From contig JACBWW010000008.1 of the NCBI GenBank assembly GCA_020086605.1, positions 13,178,975 through 13,242,974 of the forward strand: a stretch of DNA of 64,000 nucleotides. The letters run 5' to 3'. The notes beneath the pieces are model-generated. The model did not search any database. It worked only from the letters and a program-made list of their open reading frames with translations, and was not told the origin of the DNA. Source of the DNA: Lanius collurio. Taxonomy: Eukaryota > Chordata > Aves > Passeriformes > Laniidae. Of the stretch, positions 37,751 through 49,125 are shown one piece after another; the stretch's first letter is position 1; each line of letters opens with the position of its first letter. The translations under genes and the position numbers were made by a program.

Positions 37751-40700
37751 ACCTTTTTCCATTTCTAGTCTCTTTGTAAATTATTCTAAGCTGATTCTAA
37801 TCTATTTTTAGTTTTCATGATTCATCCATGTAGTAAGAGTGAACCTCATGATCAGACTTTGTCAGGCTTTCTCAAATTTATATTAACTCTGCTTCTGTAA
37901 CAGCTTTGATGATGGTCCTTTAAGTGACCTATACTACTCAGTCATGACAGCAGTGGGATCATATTATTCCTTATGTGTAAAGACAAAAAAAATCTTAAAT
38001 TAGCAAGACACCAAAGAACAAGAAAGGGAACAGTGGCTTGAGAAAATTATCTGTTCAAGGACAGTGCAGCAGATCAGCGGAAGAATTTAAACTAGGATTT
38101 AGGAAACATATGTTTAATAGTCCTTCCTGTCCAGTAAGACACTTATTCCTGCAAATCAGATTTTGAAACTTAGACAGCAAACAAAAAAATTCAGACAAAA
38201 CCAAAACAAATGCAATGGAAATAAGGACCAAAAGGATTCAGGTATTAATAGACCTCCTGTTGGTAGAGTACTTAGCTGATCAGGTTTTTCCTGCCTCCAT
38301 TATATGAGGATTTATTTAGTGATTCTTCACCTTTAATTTTAGAAGACGTATAGGATCTGTTGATCAATGGCAGCCTTAACCTGTCATGGGTTTTTTTGTT
38401 TTTTTTTTGTGAGGACGCAGGAAAACATGGTCTGATGGATGTTTATTATGGGTATGAATCATTATCGCATGGACTAATTTAAAAAGAGATTTTCATTTGT
38501 CAAAGAAGAAAAAATGTATCAGATTTTTCCCTTTCATTGCAATTCTCTTTATATTTGTGTAATATTTTCAATTGAATGTGGCTAAATGTAATGATGCACA
38601 ATCTTAGGGTCAAATTCTGACAAGTATCTCATGCATAACTAAATAAATTATTTTTCTTTTCTTTGAGAAAATCTGTAGACATTTTTTTCCATCTCTGTCA
38701 CTTGAAATCATAATGAATTTGTTCAGTTAATTTAGGTGGCTTTTCCCTGCTGTTACTTTTCTGAAACAAAGGGGTCTCTAAATGCCTCCCTTAGGTAACT
38801 GTGTATGGAATGTAGTCTGAAAGGTTTATACACTGCATACAATAGAATACTGAAATGTGTTTGTGGCCGAGGTAAGCTGTTTACCATGGCAGCTCAGAGG
38901 ATTCCTGTGAGTCCCTGACCCTTGCTGAAGATTAACCTCAGTGTTTCTGTGCACTTTACATTTATATTCTATTCATTTCCCATTGCCCTGTTTGAGTCAA
39001 GGAAATTACTTGTAGGATTGAAACAGTGATAAAGGTGGAAGTTGCACAAAAGAAACATGTAGTTTGGTGTAGGATCCTGGTTCTATGAAGAATTTAGCTT
39101 TGGTATCAAGGGAAATGCTATCAATCTTTTCTGGTTGCTCTTTTAAGAGGGTTCTATTGCCAGGTGTTACTGTATTTATTTCCTAGAAGGGAAGTAATGG
39201 AGAAACAAAGCTAATATGTCACAGACAAGCATCTAAGGGTCAGGTTAAAATAAATAAAAATAATAATGACAGCAAACTATCTACAGAACTTTAACACAGA
39301 CATTTATTTGCCATATACATTTAAAACCAGTATGAAATAAATAATTTCTAAGAATCACAAAGTTTGAAATTTTCAATTGCTTTACAAAGTTATGCTACTT
39401 AGGTTTTGCTTGAGAAATAACATCTTTGGTTTTGTCCTTTTGGAAGTGGAATGCAATGTGTTTGTGGTGATATTCTAGGGTCATCCACCAGCAATAAATA
39501 TTGTGTTATTGTGATAGCTGTAATAGATAGATGTCTGTGATAGCTGTAAATGAAAAGGTCTAGATGTTTTGCAGGCTCCACAGAAAACTGATGGAGCAGC
39601 AGATATAGTTTAACTGAATGCATATAAAGATAAAATTTTATGTCTGATATGAAAGAGTACTCTTGAGAGCAAATTTCAGAAAGGTCTAAGCCATCAGATC
39701 CAGGAAGAGAGAAAATGGAGGTAGCCTGTGTAGAATTCTCAAACTTGAGAGATATTGTTTTATCCAAATTGCCAGTATGCAGGCAATCCACCTCAGGATG
39801 CCTTTCTTGGCAGCAAGAATGGGACCTGCTATCTGCCAATCTGCAGCGGGGAAATTTTGGGGAAGGACTTTCTGCTTTCCTGCAAGTACTCCTTGTGGAT
39901 AGAAAACAGATCAAGGAGACACTATGCAGTTTTACTTATTGATGCTTCATGTTCCCACAACCACCTATCTGGGGGGACACAATCAGTCCTATATATGGGC
40001 TGAAGGTTCAGCATTGTCATAACTTAGCCTGAGACAAGCTAGTCAGTCACTGGTCTAGGTGAAAACCCACTGCACTGTGACATATTTTCTTTGGTTTCTA
40101 AAGTTATTCTGAAGGCAGATCCACTCACCAGCCCATTTAACCCTGAAGCCACACAAACAAGAAAGCGGATGCCAAGAAACTGACAGAATGAAGAGCAAAT
40201 GGAAGAACCGATGTCTGTAGTAGAAGCACAGTGTTACATCAGTTTAACCTGACTATGAAACTGCACACTTTTTACTTCTAAGGATAAAATGCTTGTTTTA
40301 GTCTTTTACTCTGTCTTCCTCATTACTGCAAAATGCCTACAAACCTATCTCATTAATGTTCCTCTTTCTGATTCAGTAGGTGAGGAGGAAGGTGGCTGCT
40401 GTAGTGGTCCTTTCTCAGTGGAATCTGAAGGTAAGGTTAAAAAATAATTGAGTCTTTAATGTTAAAAAAATTGCAGTTCTACAACAGTGATTTATTTTTC
40501 TTAGCATTTTAGTCCTATATGTTCAATACTTAATGTGGTGGTGTTTCCTTCTTTCATAGTTGTTATATGTGCTCAAGATCTCACAAGGGGTATGTCTTTA
40601 TCCTAATCAGTTTATTTCAGTAAAATACAGTAGCATTGGCTTAAGATGCATTTTTTACACAGAAATGTTTCTGTTAAGTAGTCAACAGTAAATACATGGA

Positions 40701-41814
40701 AATGACATTTTGTTACCATGCTTATTTGTGTAGCACAAATAGCCTTTTCTTTTGTTGCCATATGAAAATTTTTGATTATTTTTTCTTTTTGTATATTGTA
40801 TGTGACAAGTTTAGTATATTTACAAGGAAATGCTGTTTTGTAACACCAGGTGCAATTTTCTAATGCTAGGATTACTGAAAGGGACAGAATAGTAATAGGC
40901 ATTTCTTTTCTGTTTCTCTACTTGTGTTTCACACTTGACAGCACTCCATGCATAGTTCATTCAGCTTTTCCCCTGGGTAGCAAATCAATAAGCCACTTTC
41001 CTTTGCTGTTTGAGTCTTTTGCTCAACAACAGAGGAAAAGAAAAATATTTCAAAGCATATAAGCTCACAAATATTGACAGGAAGACTCAAAGGCAGAGAA
41101 ACTATCAAAAATTACAACTCTGTAGAAGACACACACTAGACATGAGCAGAGTATAGTACAGGGGCAATGATGGTACCTGCCCAATACCTTACCTTTCTAC
41201 TATAGGTATATTTTGTAGTATAATATATTTTGGAAAGATGAATCCAAATCCTGTGTTTGTTAATAAAACCAGTTGAATATTTGCTAGTTTTTAATGTGGA
41301 GTCCAACCTGTTCTCTGCACTTTCTCTCACATCTTCGTTTTGGCAATACCACTGTGTTTGTCACATTACACACTTTGCCAGTGCAGTTGCAGGTGAATAT
41401 ATAAAATCATAAGGAGTAACTACCTTCATGTTCTTTGTTCTACAGTGGCTATTAACATCTAGTGTGACAAAGTTATGATATAGTTTTCAGTCTTTGATGC
41501 CACTGCACTAAAAATAAGCTGATTATGGTAATAAACATAGTAACTTCCTGCTGTCCAAAAAAAAAAAAAAAATAATTCACAATCTGATCTGGTTTGCCTG
41601 TTTGCCCTAAAACAATCAATCATCTATAAACATGTTTTCTGATGTTTTCTTAAAAGCCATGTATAATATAGGTCCACTCTCACTTCACTATCACTTCTAA
41701 TGCTTCACTCTTCTTGTAGTCAGGAATTTTTCCGCTCAGGAAAATGAATATTGCTTGTGGGACTTCCTGCACCGACAGTTCACTCTCAGTCTTTGCATGT
41801 GGAGTATAGGCAGC
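37751..41814. other. Non-coding stretch, one unexplained open frame
   Basis: No repeat family is recognised. A16 lies at 41557-41572. The minus strand is open for 171 codons at 39399-39914, but the product matches nothing I recognise and has mixed composition without motifs. Overlapping plus-strand frames (39715-40003) contain a Cys-rich stretch, also unrecognised. Chance frames of this length are expected occasionally in 64 kb. Confidence 0.5.
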
Positions 41815-42039
41815 TTCGCACTGTTGCTGCAAAGTGTTCTCGGCTCGCGCGCTGGGAGGAGAGTAAGGAGGAGGGATGCAGTGATCTCTGGATGATCATC
41901 GGGCCTGTTGCAACCTGTTCCGAAACAAGCAATTTCATATGCTCTCCCCTGTCCTCACGTCTCATAAGACACTGTCTTCTGTAATAAAGTGAATGCGTGA
42001 GCGTCACTGTTTTATTTTTCCCTTCTAGCGGGGAAAAGG

Positions 42040-42426
42040 GCCCTGTTTCCACGGAGGCTTCCCAGCCATGCCGGCGACGGGGGCGGGGGGGGCGGTTCTG
42101 TGCCTCCCCTCCGGCTGCTCCGGCCGCTGCCTGCGGGGGGGATCGCCCTCCCCACACCCCACGCCCCCGGTTATTGATGGTGGCGGCCGCCGCCCGCCCC
42201 GCGCCTCCCGCCGCGCCCGCCCGCTCCCCCTCTCTCCCCGGCACTGCCGCAGAGGCTCCACCGCAACGCGAAGCCCACACAGCCGCTCCGGTCCGCCCCT
42301 CCTCTGGTCTGTCACGCTCGGCGGCTCCTCCGGGAGGCTCCTCGCTCCCTCCCGCAGCCTCACGCCGTGAGCAGGAGGCAGCCGGAGCGGAGGGAGCTGC
42401 CGCGTCTGTCCGCCGCCTGCCCCCCG
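42040..42426 (+). other. Candidate first exon ending at a consensus splice donor
   Basis: The right edge is the donor at 42426/42427 (GTAAGT plus GA, a near-perfect match). The left edge (transcription start) cannot be placed; 42040 is only the start of the densest CpG part. One plus-strand frame (41997-42434) is open through the donor, but it is Ala/Pro/Arg-rich, as GC-rich DNA gives by chance. I therefore treat the exon as probably 5' untranslated. Confidence 0.45.
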
Positions 42427-42478
42427 GTAAGTGATGCTCCGGGCACTCGGGCTGCCGCGACTGCTCTAGAGCAACTTT

Positions 42479-42483
<5 letters not shown>

Positions 42484-42510
<27 letters not shown>
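42484..42510. repeat. T27 homopolymer
   Basis: 27 consecutive T begin 57 bp after the candidate splice donor. Homopolymers this long are prone to length variation and sequencing error. Confidence 0.97.
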
Positions 42511-42740
42511 GCATGCTTGACTTCAACTTCTTCACGGGACTTACAGGGGTCTTGCTCGCCAGAGAAGGGGCAGAGCTCTCTTTGGAGCAGGTCGGGCGCT
42601 AGACGGGAGCGCGGGGGTTCCCTCTCATCTCCGCGGTGAGCGTGAGCAGTCTGTGCTCGGCTGCTGCTCACTCCAGCTCTACCCAGATCTCGGTCTTTGC
42701 ACAGAGTGCGTTACACAAATCCGCGGAGGGGCGAGCGTCT

Positions 42741-45267
42741 AATCTTCCCTTTAGAATCTCACTGGCTTATTAAGGCTGGAACTTTTGCACGCTAGGGGAG
42801 CAAAAACCAGGGATGTCGAGGTTCGCAGAGTCCAGATGTTTGAGGAAAACAAGTTTGCAGATGTCCTAGCAGTAAAGGATGGCGAGGAAAACCAAAGGTG
42901 CAGAAAGATAATTCCTCAGGGAACCGAGACTTTCTAAGATCTGTTAAGGAGGGAACAGGCGGCGTTTCAGACCTCGCAAAAGGAAGAAAGGGAAGGGGTG
43001 GGGGGGATTAAAAGAAAGAAAACAACCAATTTAGAGTGGTTTTGAAAACACTGTTGCTTTCGTCACTATAGATTTCCTTCAAAGATTTTCATTCACATTG
43101 ACTATGTTAAGAGAATACTTTGGCATTCGTGACCCATAAGGGGTAGGGAGAGATTTCCTTCCCTGCAGCTTCAGGAAAGGAGTTCTCCAAAATACACTAA
43201 CTCCTACTTTGCAAGGGGCTTTGGGAATTTAGGTCCCGACAGGGTTCCGACATATGGCGGGAAGGGAGAACGGAGAAGTGACAGTGAGAAAAAGTATAGT
43301 CCAAGTTCTAGGGTTAGGAAGAGCCATGGGATGGTGAGGCTTTTCGAGGCAACACCCACCTAATTTAAAGAGGACTGCAGGGCAGAAGAGCCTGAGGAAT
43401 TCAAAGAGGCATAGGAGCTGGTCTGGCAGTCCTGAGTGAAAGCAGTACACCCCAGGGACTGGAGGGCTGGGTGACATGTGGGTAATTGGACGTGTAGGTC
43501 ACTGATTAGACTGAGGAGCCTAATCCTGCAAAGCAATGTGGGTGCAGTGTGAGTAGGGGGCGAGGGTGGGAGCTGAGTCATCCTGGCTGGGGCGGCCACG
43601 GCACATCTGTACAGAAAGGAGGGGGCTGAGGAGAGAAGGGAAAGATGAGAAAGAAGCCTATAAAGATAGGTGGGGAGAAGGGAGAAAGACGCTGAGATCA
43701 CCTAGGAGGCTCTGTGATTGATAGTATCCTGCTCTCCTTTCCATAAAGGGTTAGGACGCTGCTGAGTATATCTCTGATGGAGGGGGGGGGTGTGGATTGC
43801 AGAGGTTAGTACAACACAAGGGAAACCTACTCAGACAAACACACTTGGTACTGCTGGTACTTGGGCTGCATTGCACTGCAGTGCAGGGAGATAACAGCAA
43901 CTTCTGCCTTAGGAGAGAGAGGGAGCTGCTGAATTAATCTGTGAAGGTGGCACAAACTATGCCAAAAATGACTGCTTCTCAAAGAATTGCAGATGGAACT
44001 AGAAGTAGAGCTGTAAGGAGATATTGGAAGGATTTTCCTGATGAATCCACAATAAGCCACAAAGGGTTTCAGAAAAAAAACCCCAACATACAAACCAGAT
44101 GAAGGTCTCTGATTGGATTAATTGTAAATAGTATACTTCTGTTGGAAGCTGTTTTCCTCCAAGTTCTCTAAGTGAAAGTATCGTGTTTTAACTGCTCCAC
44201 AAATCCTCGCAAATTGAAGTTTAAAATTTTTTTTCATGGATTGAGATCCCTGTGGGAATGAAAACTACAGTTTTACTGTCTTGTGAAATGTTCATAGTTT
44301 TCCCTGTAACTAAGCATTTATTCAGTATTTTCCTGGAGAACAAAGCAACATGGTAAACTAGACCCCATTCCTTCCCTTTCACCTAGGCCTTCTACGCAAT
44401 TTCCCTGAATGATAGATTACTGTTTTGGTGCTTTTTTAAAAAATCTGTTTCCTTAATGTGGAAGCAAGAGGTATTGCTTTTCTGTATTCCAAAGAACTGC
44501 AGAATTTTACAAAAGTAAGTTCCAGCTGGACTATTACTTCCATTTGGAGGAAAGCTTTGCGTAGGCCAAATACAGAGAAAAACACAGTCTGTCAATTAAA
44601 ATTATTGATTCACATCAAGCCTCCAAATATCTTGAAACAATAACTGAGGAAAAAGACAAAACAACAATTTGTTTAATGTCTGTATTTCTAAAGCTGTATT
44701 CCTATGGCGTTTCAATAAAGATGACCCTCAATATCAGTGGCACTGACTAGACAGAGAGTTTCTCTGATGGCAACTTGATGTTAAATTATGTGTCATTGCT
44801 TTTGGGAAAAATAGATTTCAATTTCAATGAAATCAAACTAAATGTTTTCTGATTATATATTTGAGAAATCTAACTTAATTTCAATAATAAAGCAAAGATG
44901 CTAGGTTTTTTCTGAGTTCTGAGCAAAGTGAAAGAAACATATTTGCAACAAAGGAAAATAATGTGAAAAAATGTTATGTTTGTAAAACATGGTGTTACCT
45001 CAGGTGACAATGTGCAATCTGTAATTGAATTTGTATGTGCTTGAGAATGTAAGCTTGTGTAAGTTACTTGCACTAAAGGCACATTTCAAATTAGCCTTTT
45101 GAAGTGTGTGTTCCAAAGCACAGATGATGGAAGTTTATCCACAATGGTCCTGATTATTGTGTTAAATCAGTGTGAATTGAATTGTAGGTTTCAGTGGGAA
45201 TTAGTATGAATCCAGCTATATAATTATCTAAGTTTTCTGATTAGGTGTGTGAGGGGGGAATTTTTAT
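42741..45267. other. Probable first-intron sequence
   Basis: Purine/G-rich near the CpG island (G runs at about 43000 and 43781-43791), then AT-rich. No exon or mobile element recognised. The minus-strand frames at 43229-43701 and 43827-44093 look like by-products of the purine-rich plus strand. Confidence 0.5.
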
Positions 45268-45348
45268 CTTTCCCTTTTTCTTTCCCCTTTTCTTTCCCCT
45301 TTTCTTTCCCTTTTTCTTCTTTCCCTTTTTCTTCTTTCCCTTTTTCTT
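45268..45348. repeat. Polypyrimidine tandem repeat
   Basis: Tandem units, first TTTTCTTTCCCC-like (11-12 bp), then CTTCTTTCCCTTTTT (15 bp), give about 80 bases of pure pyrimidine on the plus strand. The Phe/Pro-rich frames over it are artefacts. Confidence 0.95.
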
Positions 45349-47219
45349 GTTTGTTTTTGGGTTATTTTTCTTGCATGAAAGTAGAATTAATAAAGATATT
45401 TCACATTCTCAGTATCATAAAAGTTGTCTCAGCATCCCAGGCAGATCACTTGGGCTGAATATTGCTGTGAATCTTTGCAAGCCATATGCACCACAGGATG
45501 CATATCAATGCATGTTTAAACAAAAGCTCATCAATTAGATTAAATGTGTTTGCAAACCTGTGATAGGCAACCCACAGCTGCTGCCACTGCTTTCATATGA
45601 TATAGTGCATAACATTTTCCTATTAAAATAGAATGGAGTCCTTTTAAAAATTACCCAGAGGACTAGATTTTCAGCTTGTCTTCTTTTAAGTGTTTGTAAA
45701 CAATATAATGGAAAAAAAAATACTGAAAGTGTGCTCTAAGTATTGACATTGTGAATGAAAAGGTAGTCAATTTTTTCTTTTAACTTAGCAAAGTGTTTCA
45801 GATTTAAATATAATTTAATATATTCTCTAGTACGTATGTTACAAAACATGGTGGGCCTTTTTTTTCCATAAAACAGTGGTTGATAACCTAACACATTTAA
45901 TTTATCTTTGATTTTGTGTACTGCTACACAGTTCTTCTAGAGACATTCTAAGCATACACAGTATATATTCTTGTGTAAATACACACGTTGCAGGTCAGAG
46001 ATCTATTAGTCAGGTTTGTTTACAAATTGCCATTTTTATGGCAGCAAGAGATAAATAAGTGTGCATGAAATATAATCAAATGTATATTTCTTTAGCATGA
46101 TGATTATTGAAGTGTTTGTCCTCTTGTAAAAAAAAAAAAAACAAAACAAGCAGAGGGATTAAAGCAACATAGAGCACATGCCTTCCTTCTCTGTGGTTCC
46201 AACTCTCAGTCATTTTCCTACACAGAGAGGCTGATCAAAGTTTAAATGTTGCATACACAACAAACGAAATTGCCTAAAGGTGCAATACAGTGTAATTCAC
46301 TGTAATACTACTAAGATACCGTTAACATGCTTTAATTTTTAAGACTGAATTCTTACCTCTGTTCATCTGTATTTCTGCTGACCGACTGCTGACAGTAAAG
46401 GCTTGCTGTGTATCAACAAAACATCAGAGACTTTCATGATTTGGCGGGGATTCCATCCGAATATTTCTAATTGAACTAAAGATGCACTATATTAAAAATA
46501 CAAATGTTACCTACCACATAATTTAGCTGCTTCAGCACACAAGGCATATAGCTTTGTATTGATCTGGGACTCATAAAAACATGGTGTTGCTGCAGCTTCA
46601 TGTTTCCTTGCCAGCCGCAAGATTTTTTTTTTTTTTAAGATAAAGCATCATCCCTGTAGCTGGCTCTGTCTTTCACTGCAGGTTATTTCTGTGGTCATGG
46701 CTGTGTGGCTCTAGCTATGTGCTTTGTTCTAGAGCAGAAGCTGGTGTCTCACAAACACATCTTGATTTTTGACAGAAAAATCGTGTTACAATGAATAAGG
46801 TTGGTGGCAGCATTAAAGCATTCTGCAGGATTTTTTGCACTTTAATGATCACATGAGAGTCTGTGTAGGAAAAAGCTTCATGAAATGAATTGTGGAAAAT
46901 AATTATTTAATTATTATTTTATGATTTAACCAAGGTAACTGTGGAATGGAGAGATGACTTTACTCATAGCATCTCATAGGGCCTCCGTGTCTTTAAGCGA
47001 CACCATTTTCATTCCATATAGAGCTGGAGGATAAACTTTGCTTTCTGTAAGCATAGCAGTGCTTATCCCAAAGAACGTGCCTTTGCAAAATGTATTCTAC
47101 CACCCCCACCTCCCTTAACCATAGAGGGTTTTGCTTTTATCTGGGAATCACAGCCATTGCTTCAGCCTTACGAGAAGTGGTTCCCTGCACTGCTCCTAAG
47201 GCTGAGAAATTAATGACTT
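45349..47219. other. AT-rich stretch, no recognised gene
   Basis: A14 at 46128-46141 and another homopolymer T run near 46625; otherwise nothing recognised. Confidence 0.6.
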
Positions 47220-47880
47220 CTTGGACCAGAAGCTCTCCATGAGCCAGCAGAGTGTCCTGATGGCCAAGAAAGCCAATGGTATCCTGGGGGGCAATAGGAA
47301 GAGCATTGCCAGCAAGTCATGGAAGGTGATCCTGCCCCTGTACTCAGCCCTGGAGAGGTCAACCCGGGAGGGCTGTGTCCAGTTCTGTACTCCTCAGGAC
47401 AAGAGAGACATGGAGCTCCTGGAGTGGGTTCAGTGGATGGTGACAAAGGTGATGAGGGGACTGGAGCATCTCTCTTATGAAGAAAGGCTGAGTGAGTCAG
47501 GCCGGTCCAGTCTTGAGAAGACACAGGTGAGAGGGAACTGATCGATGTACGCAAATATTTGAAGGAAGGGTACCAAGAGGAGGGACCAGGCTCTTTTCAG
47601 TGGTGCCAAGAATAGGACAAGAAGCAATGGGCAGAAATTTACGCACAGGAAGTTCTGCCCGAACATGAAGAAGAACCCCTGTACTGTGCAGGTGACCGTG
47701 CACTGGAACAGACTGACCAGAGAGGGTGTGGAGTCTCCCTCACTGGAGGTATTCTAGAACCATCTGGATGCAGTCCTGTGCCATTTGTTCTGGGATGGCC
47801 TCATTTAAGTAGGGAGGTTGGACAAGGTGACCCTCTGTGGTCCCTCCCAATCTGACCCATTTCTGTGATTTCATTCTATG
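47220..47880 (+). mobile_element. CR1 LINE 3' fragment
   Basis: Its frame at 47221-47541 gives CR1 reverse transcriptase C-terminal sequence (KLSMSQQSVLMAKKANGILG, then LEHLSYEERLSESG). It continues as the 3' tail with GGACAAGAAGCAATGGGCAG, ATGAAGAAGAACCCCTGTAC and GGTGTGGAGTCTCCCTCACT. It ends near CCCATTTCTGTGATTTCATTC. It is the same tail type as the CR1 inserted at 15986-16510, but without that copy's internal deletion. Confidence 0.94.
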
Positions 47881-48754
47881 TAAACATAGGTATGCCTAAT
47901 ATATTAACTACATATGTCTATTAATAGAGTTATACAAAGCCTTACCTGGATGATTTTGTTTTTTCTTTTAAGCTAGACTCATTGGTGTATTTCATGTTTT
48001 CCACTCAGGCTCATTTTGTTTTAATATTCATCTGGAATGCAGTAAGTGAAGGTACCAAATGTTACCATTTCACATGTCTTGTTCTCCTATCTTTTGTATA
48101 TGCATATAGCTATGCAGTTGCTGTTGGCCTTTTCTTTTGGGCAATATTCTCAGTGTCTAGACATCACTTCTTGTGAGCAGAACTCATGAACCCTCTTCAT
48201 GACTAGCTGGTGGACAGTCTGCCACTGACTGCATTCACTTATCCTTTTAACTCCTCCTCATTGTGTGAGCAGTGCCTTACTTTCAAATAACTTAACTGTT
48301 CTTTCTTTCATTAAATACACCAAATTCTGGAAATTATAGATAAGAGTATCAGATGAAAATGCCCCCAGTGATACAAGACATATAAGTAACAAATTTCTTA
48401 CTGTGCCTGGAAATTTTGTAAGGGTGATCTGTTAAGAGAAAAAAAAAATAAAAGAAAGGAGTAACAAGGCTTGTGGGAGTCTCTGCTATGCAGATGTAAT
48501 CTGCTCTTTCCCTTGGTATGCCATCTCATCACTGGCTGCAGTATACTGCAGACATAAGGAAGATGTTTAAAATAGCTAGTTTCTGTGGCAGTTTAGTATA
48601 TGATGCTCTGAATGAACTACAGGCATACTTGAGATTATCCTACAGTGTGGATTGTGATGCTGATAGATTGTCCTCATTCAAAGCTAATTAATTTAAAACT
48701 TACAGGAAAGTTTCTGCACAACACTGTTGCAATGCAAAAGAGTCATTGAATAAT

Positions 48755-49125
48755 GTACATTTGAAGGTACTCTCGAAATTATTTCACCCAGTCCACTTCT
48801 AAAACCAGGGACAGATTTTATGATTAGATTGGGTTGCTCAGGGCCTTTCCCAGCCAAAGTTTGAATTTCTCCAGGGATGAGGACCTCAAGGCTTCTCTGT
48901 GCAACCATTCCTATGCTTCACTAGGCTCATTATGAAGACTTTCTTCCTTATAATTAGGTATTGGTAAGAGGGGCAAAATTGGACATACTTACCTAACCAT
49001 GTCTTGACAACAAGAGGAGAATGTTGCCTTGGGTAAAATTCTTGCTAATGCGTTCCAGGATGTGGTTACCCTTCATTACCACAGCATGCACTGTGCTGTA
49101 CAGCTGTGTAAATTAAAATGGAGTC
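48755..49125 (-). mobile_element. Old CR1 fragment
   Basis: TTGGGTTGCTCAGGGCCTTT, TTGAATTTCTCCAGGGATGA and ACCTCAAGGCTTCTCTGTGC follow the order of a CR1 3' region in reverse complement. A further patch, GCGTTCCAGGATGTGGTTAC (about 49050), matches the segment farther upstream in CR1. The copy is strongly diverged and lacks the 3' terminus. Confidence 0.75.

Larger units (their letters stand above)
41815..42740 (+). promoter_or_regulatory. CpG island with GC boxes, probable gene promoter and first exon
   Basis: CpG density and GC content rise sharply from about 41815, peak at 42040-42440 and fall off by about 42740. GC boxes are visible (GGGGGCGGGGGGGGCGG at 42079-42095; inverse copies around 42189-42204), with no TATA box nearby. 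The pattern fits a housekeeping- or developmental-type promoter. A strong splice donor follows on the plus strand at 42427 (CCG then GTAAGTGATG), so the gene probably runs to the right. No downstream coding exon is recognised in the remaining 21 kb, which fits a long first intron. The gene is not identified, and bidirectional activity cannot be excluded. Confidence 0.7.

Noticed and set aside
41997..42434. 145-codon plus-strand frame in the CpG island as a coding first exon
   Set aside because: Ala/Pro/Arg composition is expected from GC-rich DNA by chance; it stops just after the splice donor and matches no known protein.
41786..42535. 249-codon minus-strand frame through the CpG island
   Set aside because: It reads the T27 tract as poly-Lys and GC-rich DNA as Gly/Ala/Arg, overlaps several other open frames, and has no recognisable domain.
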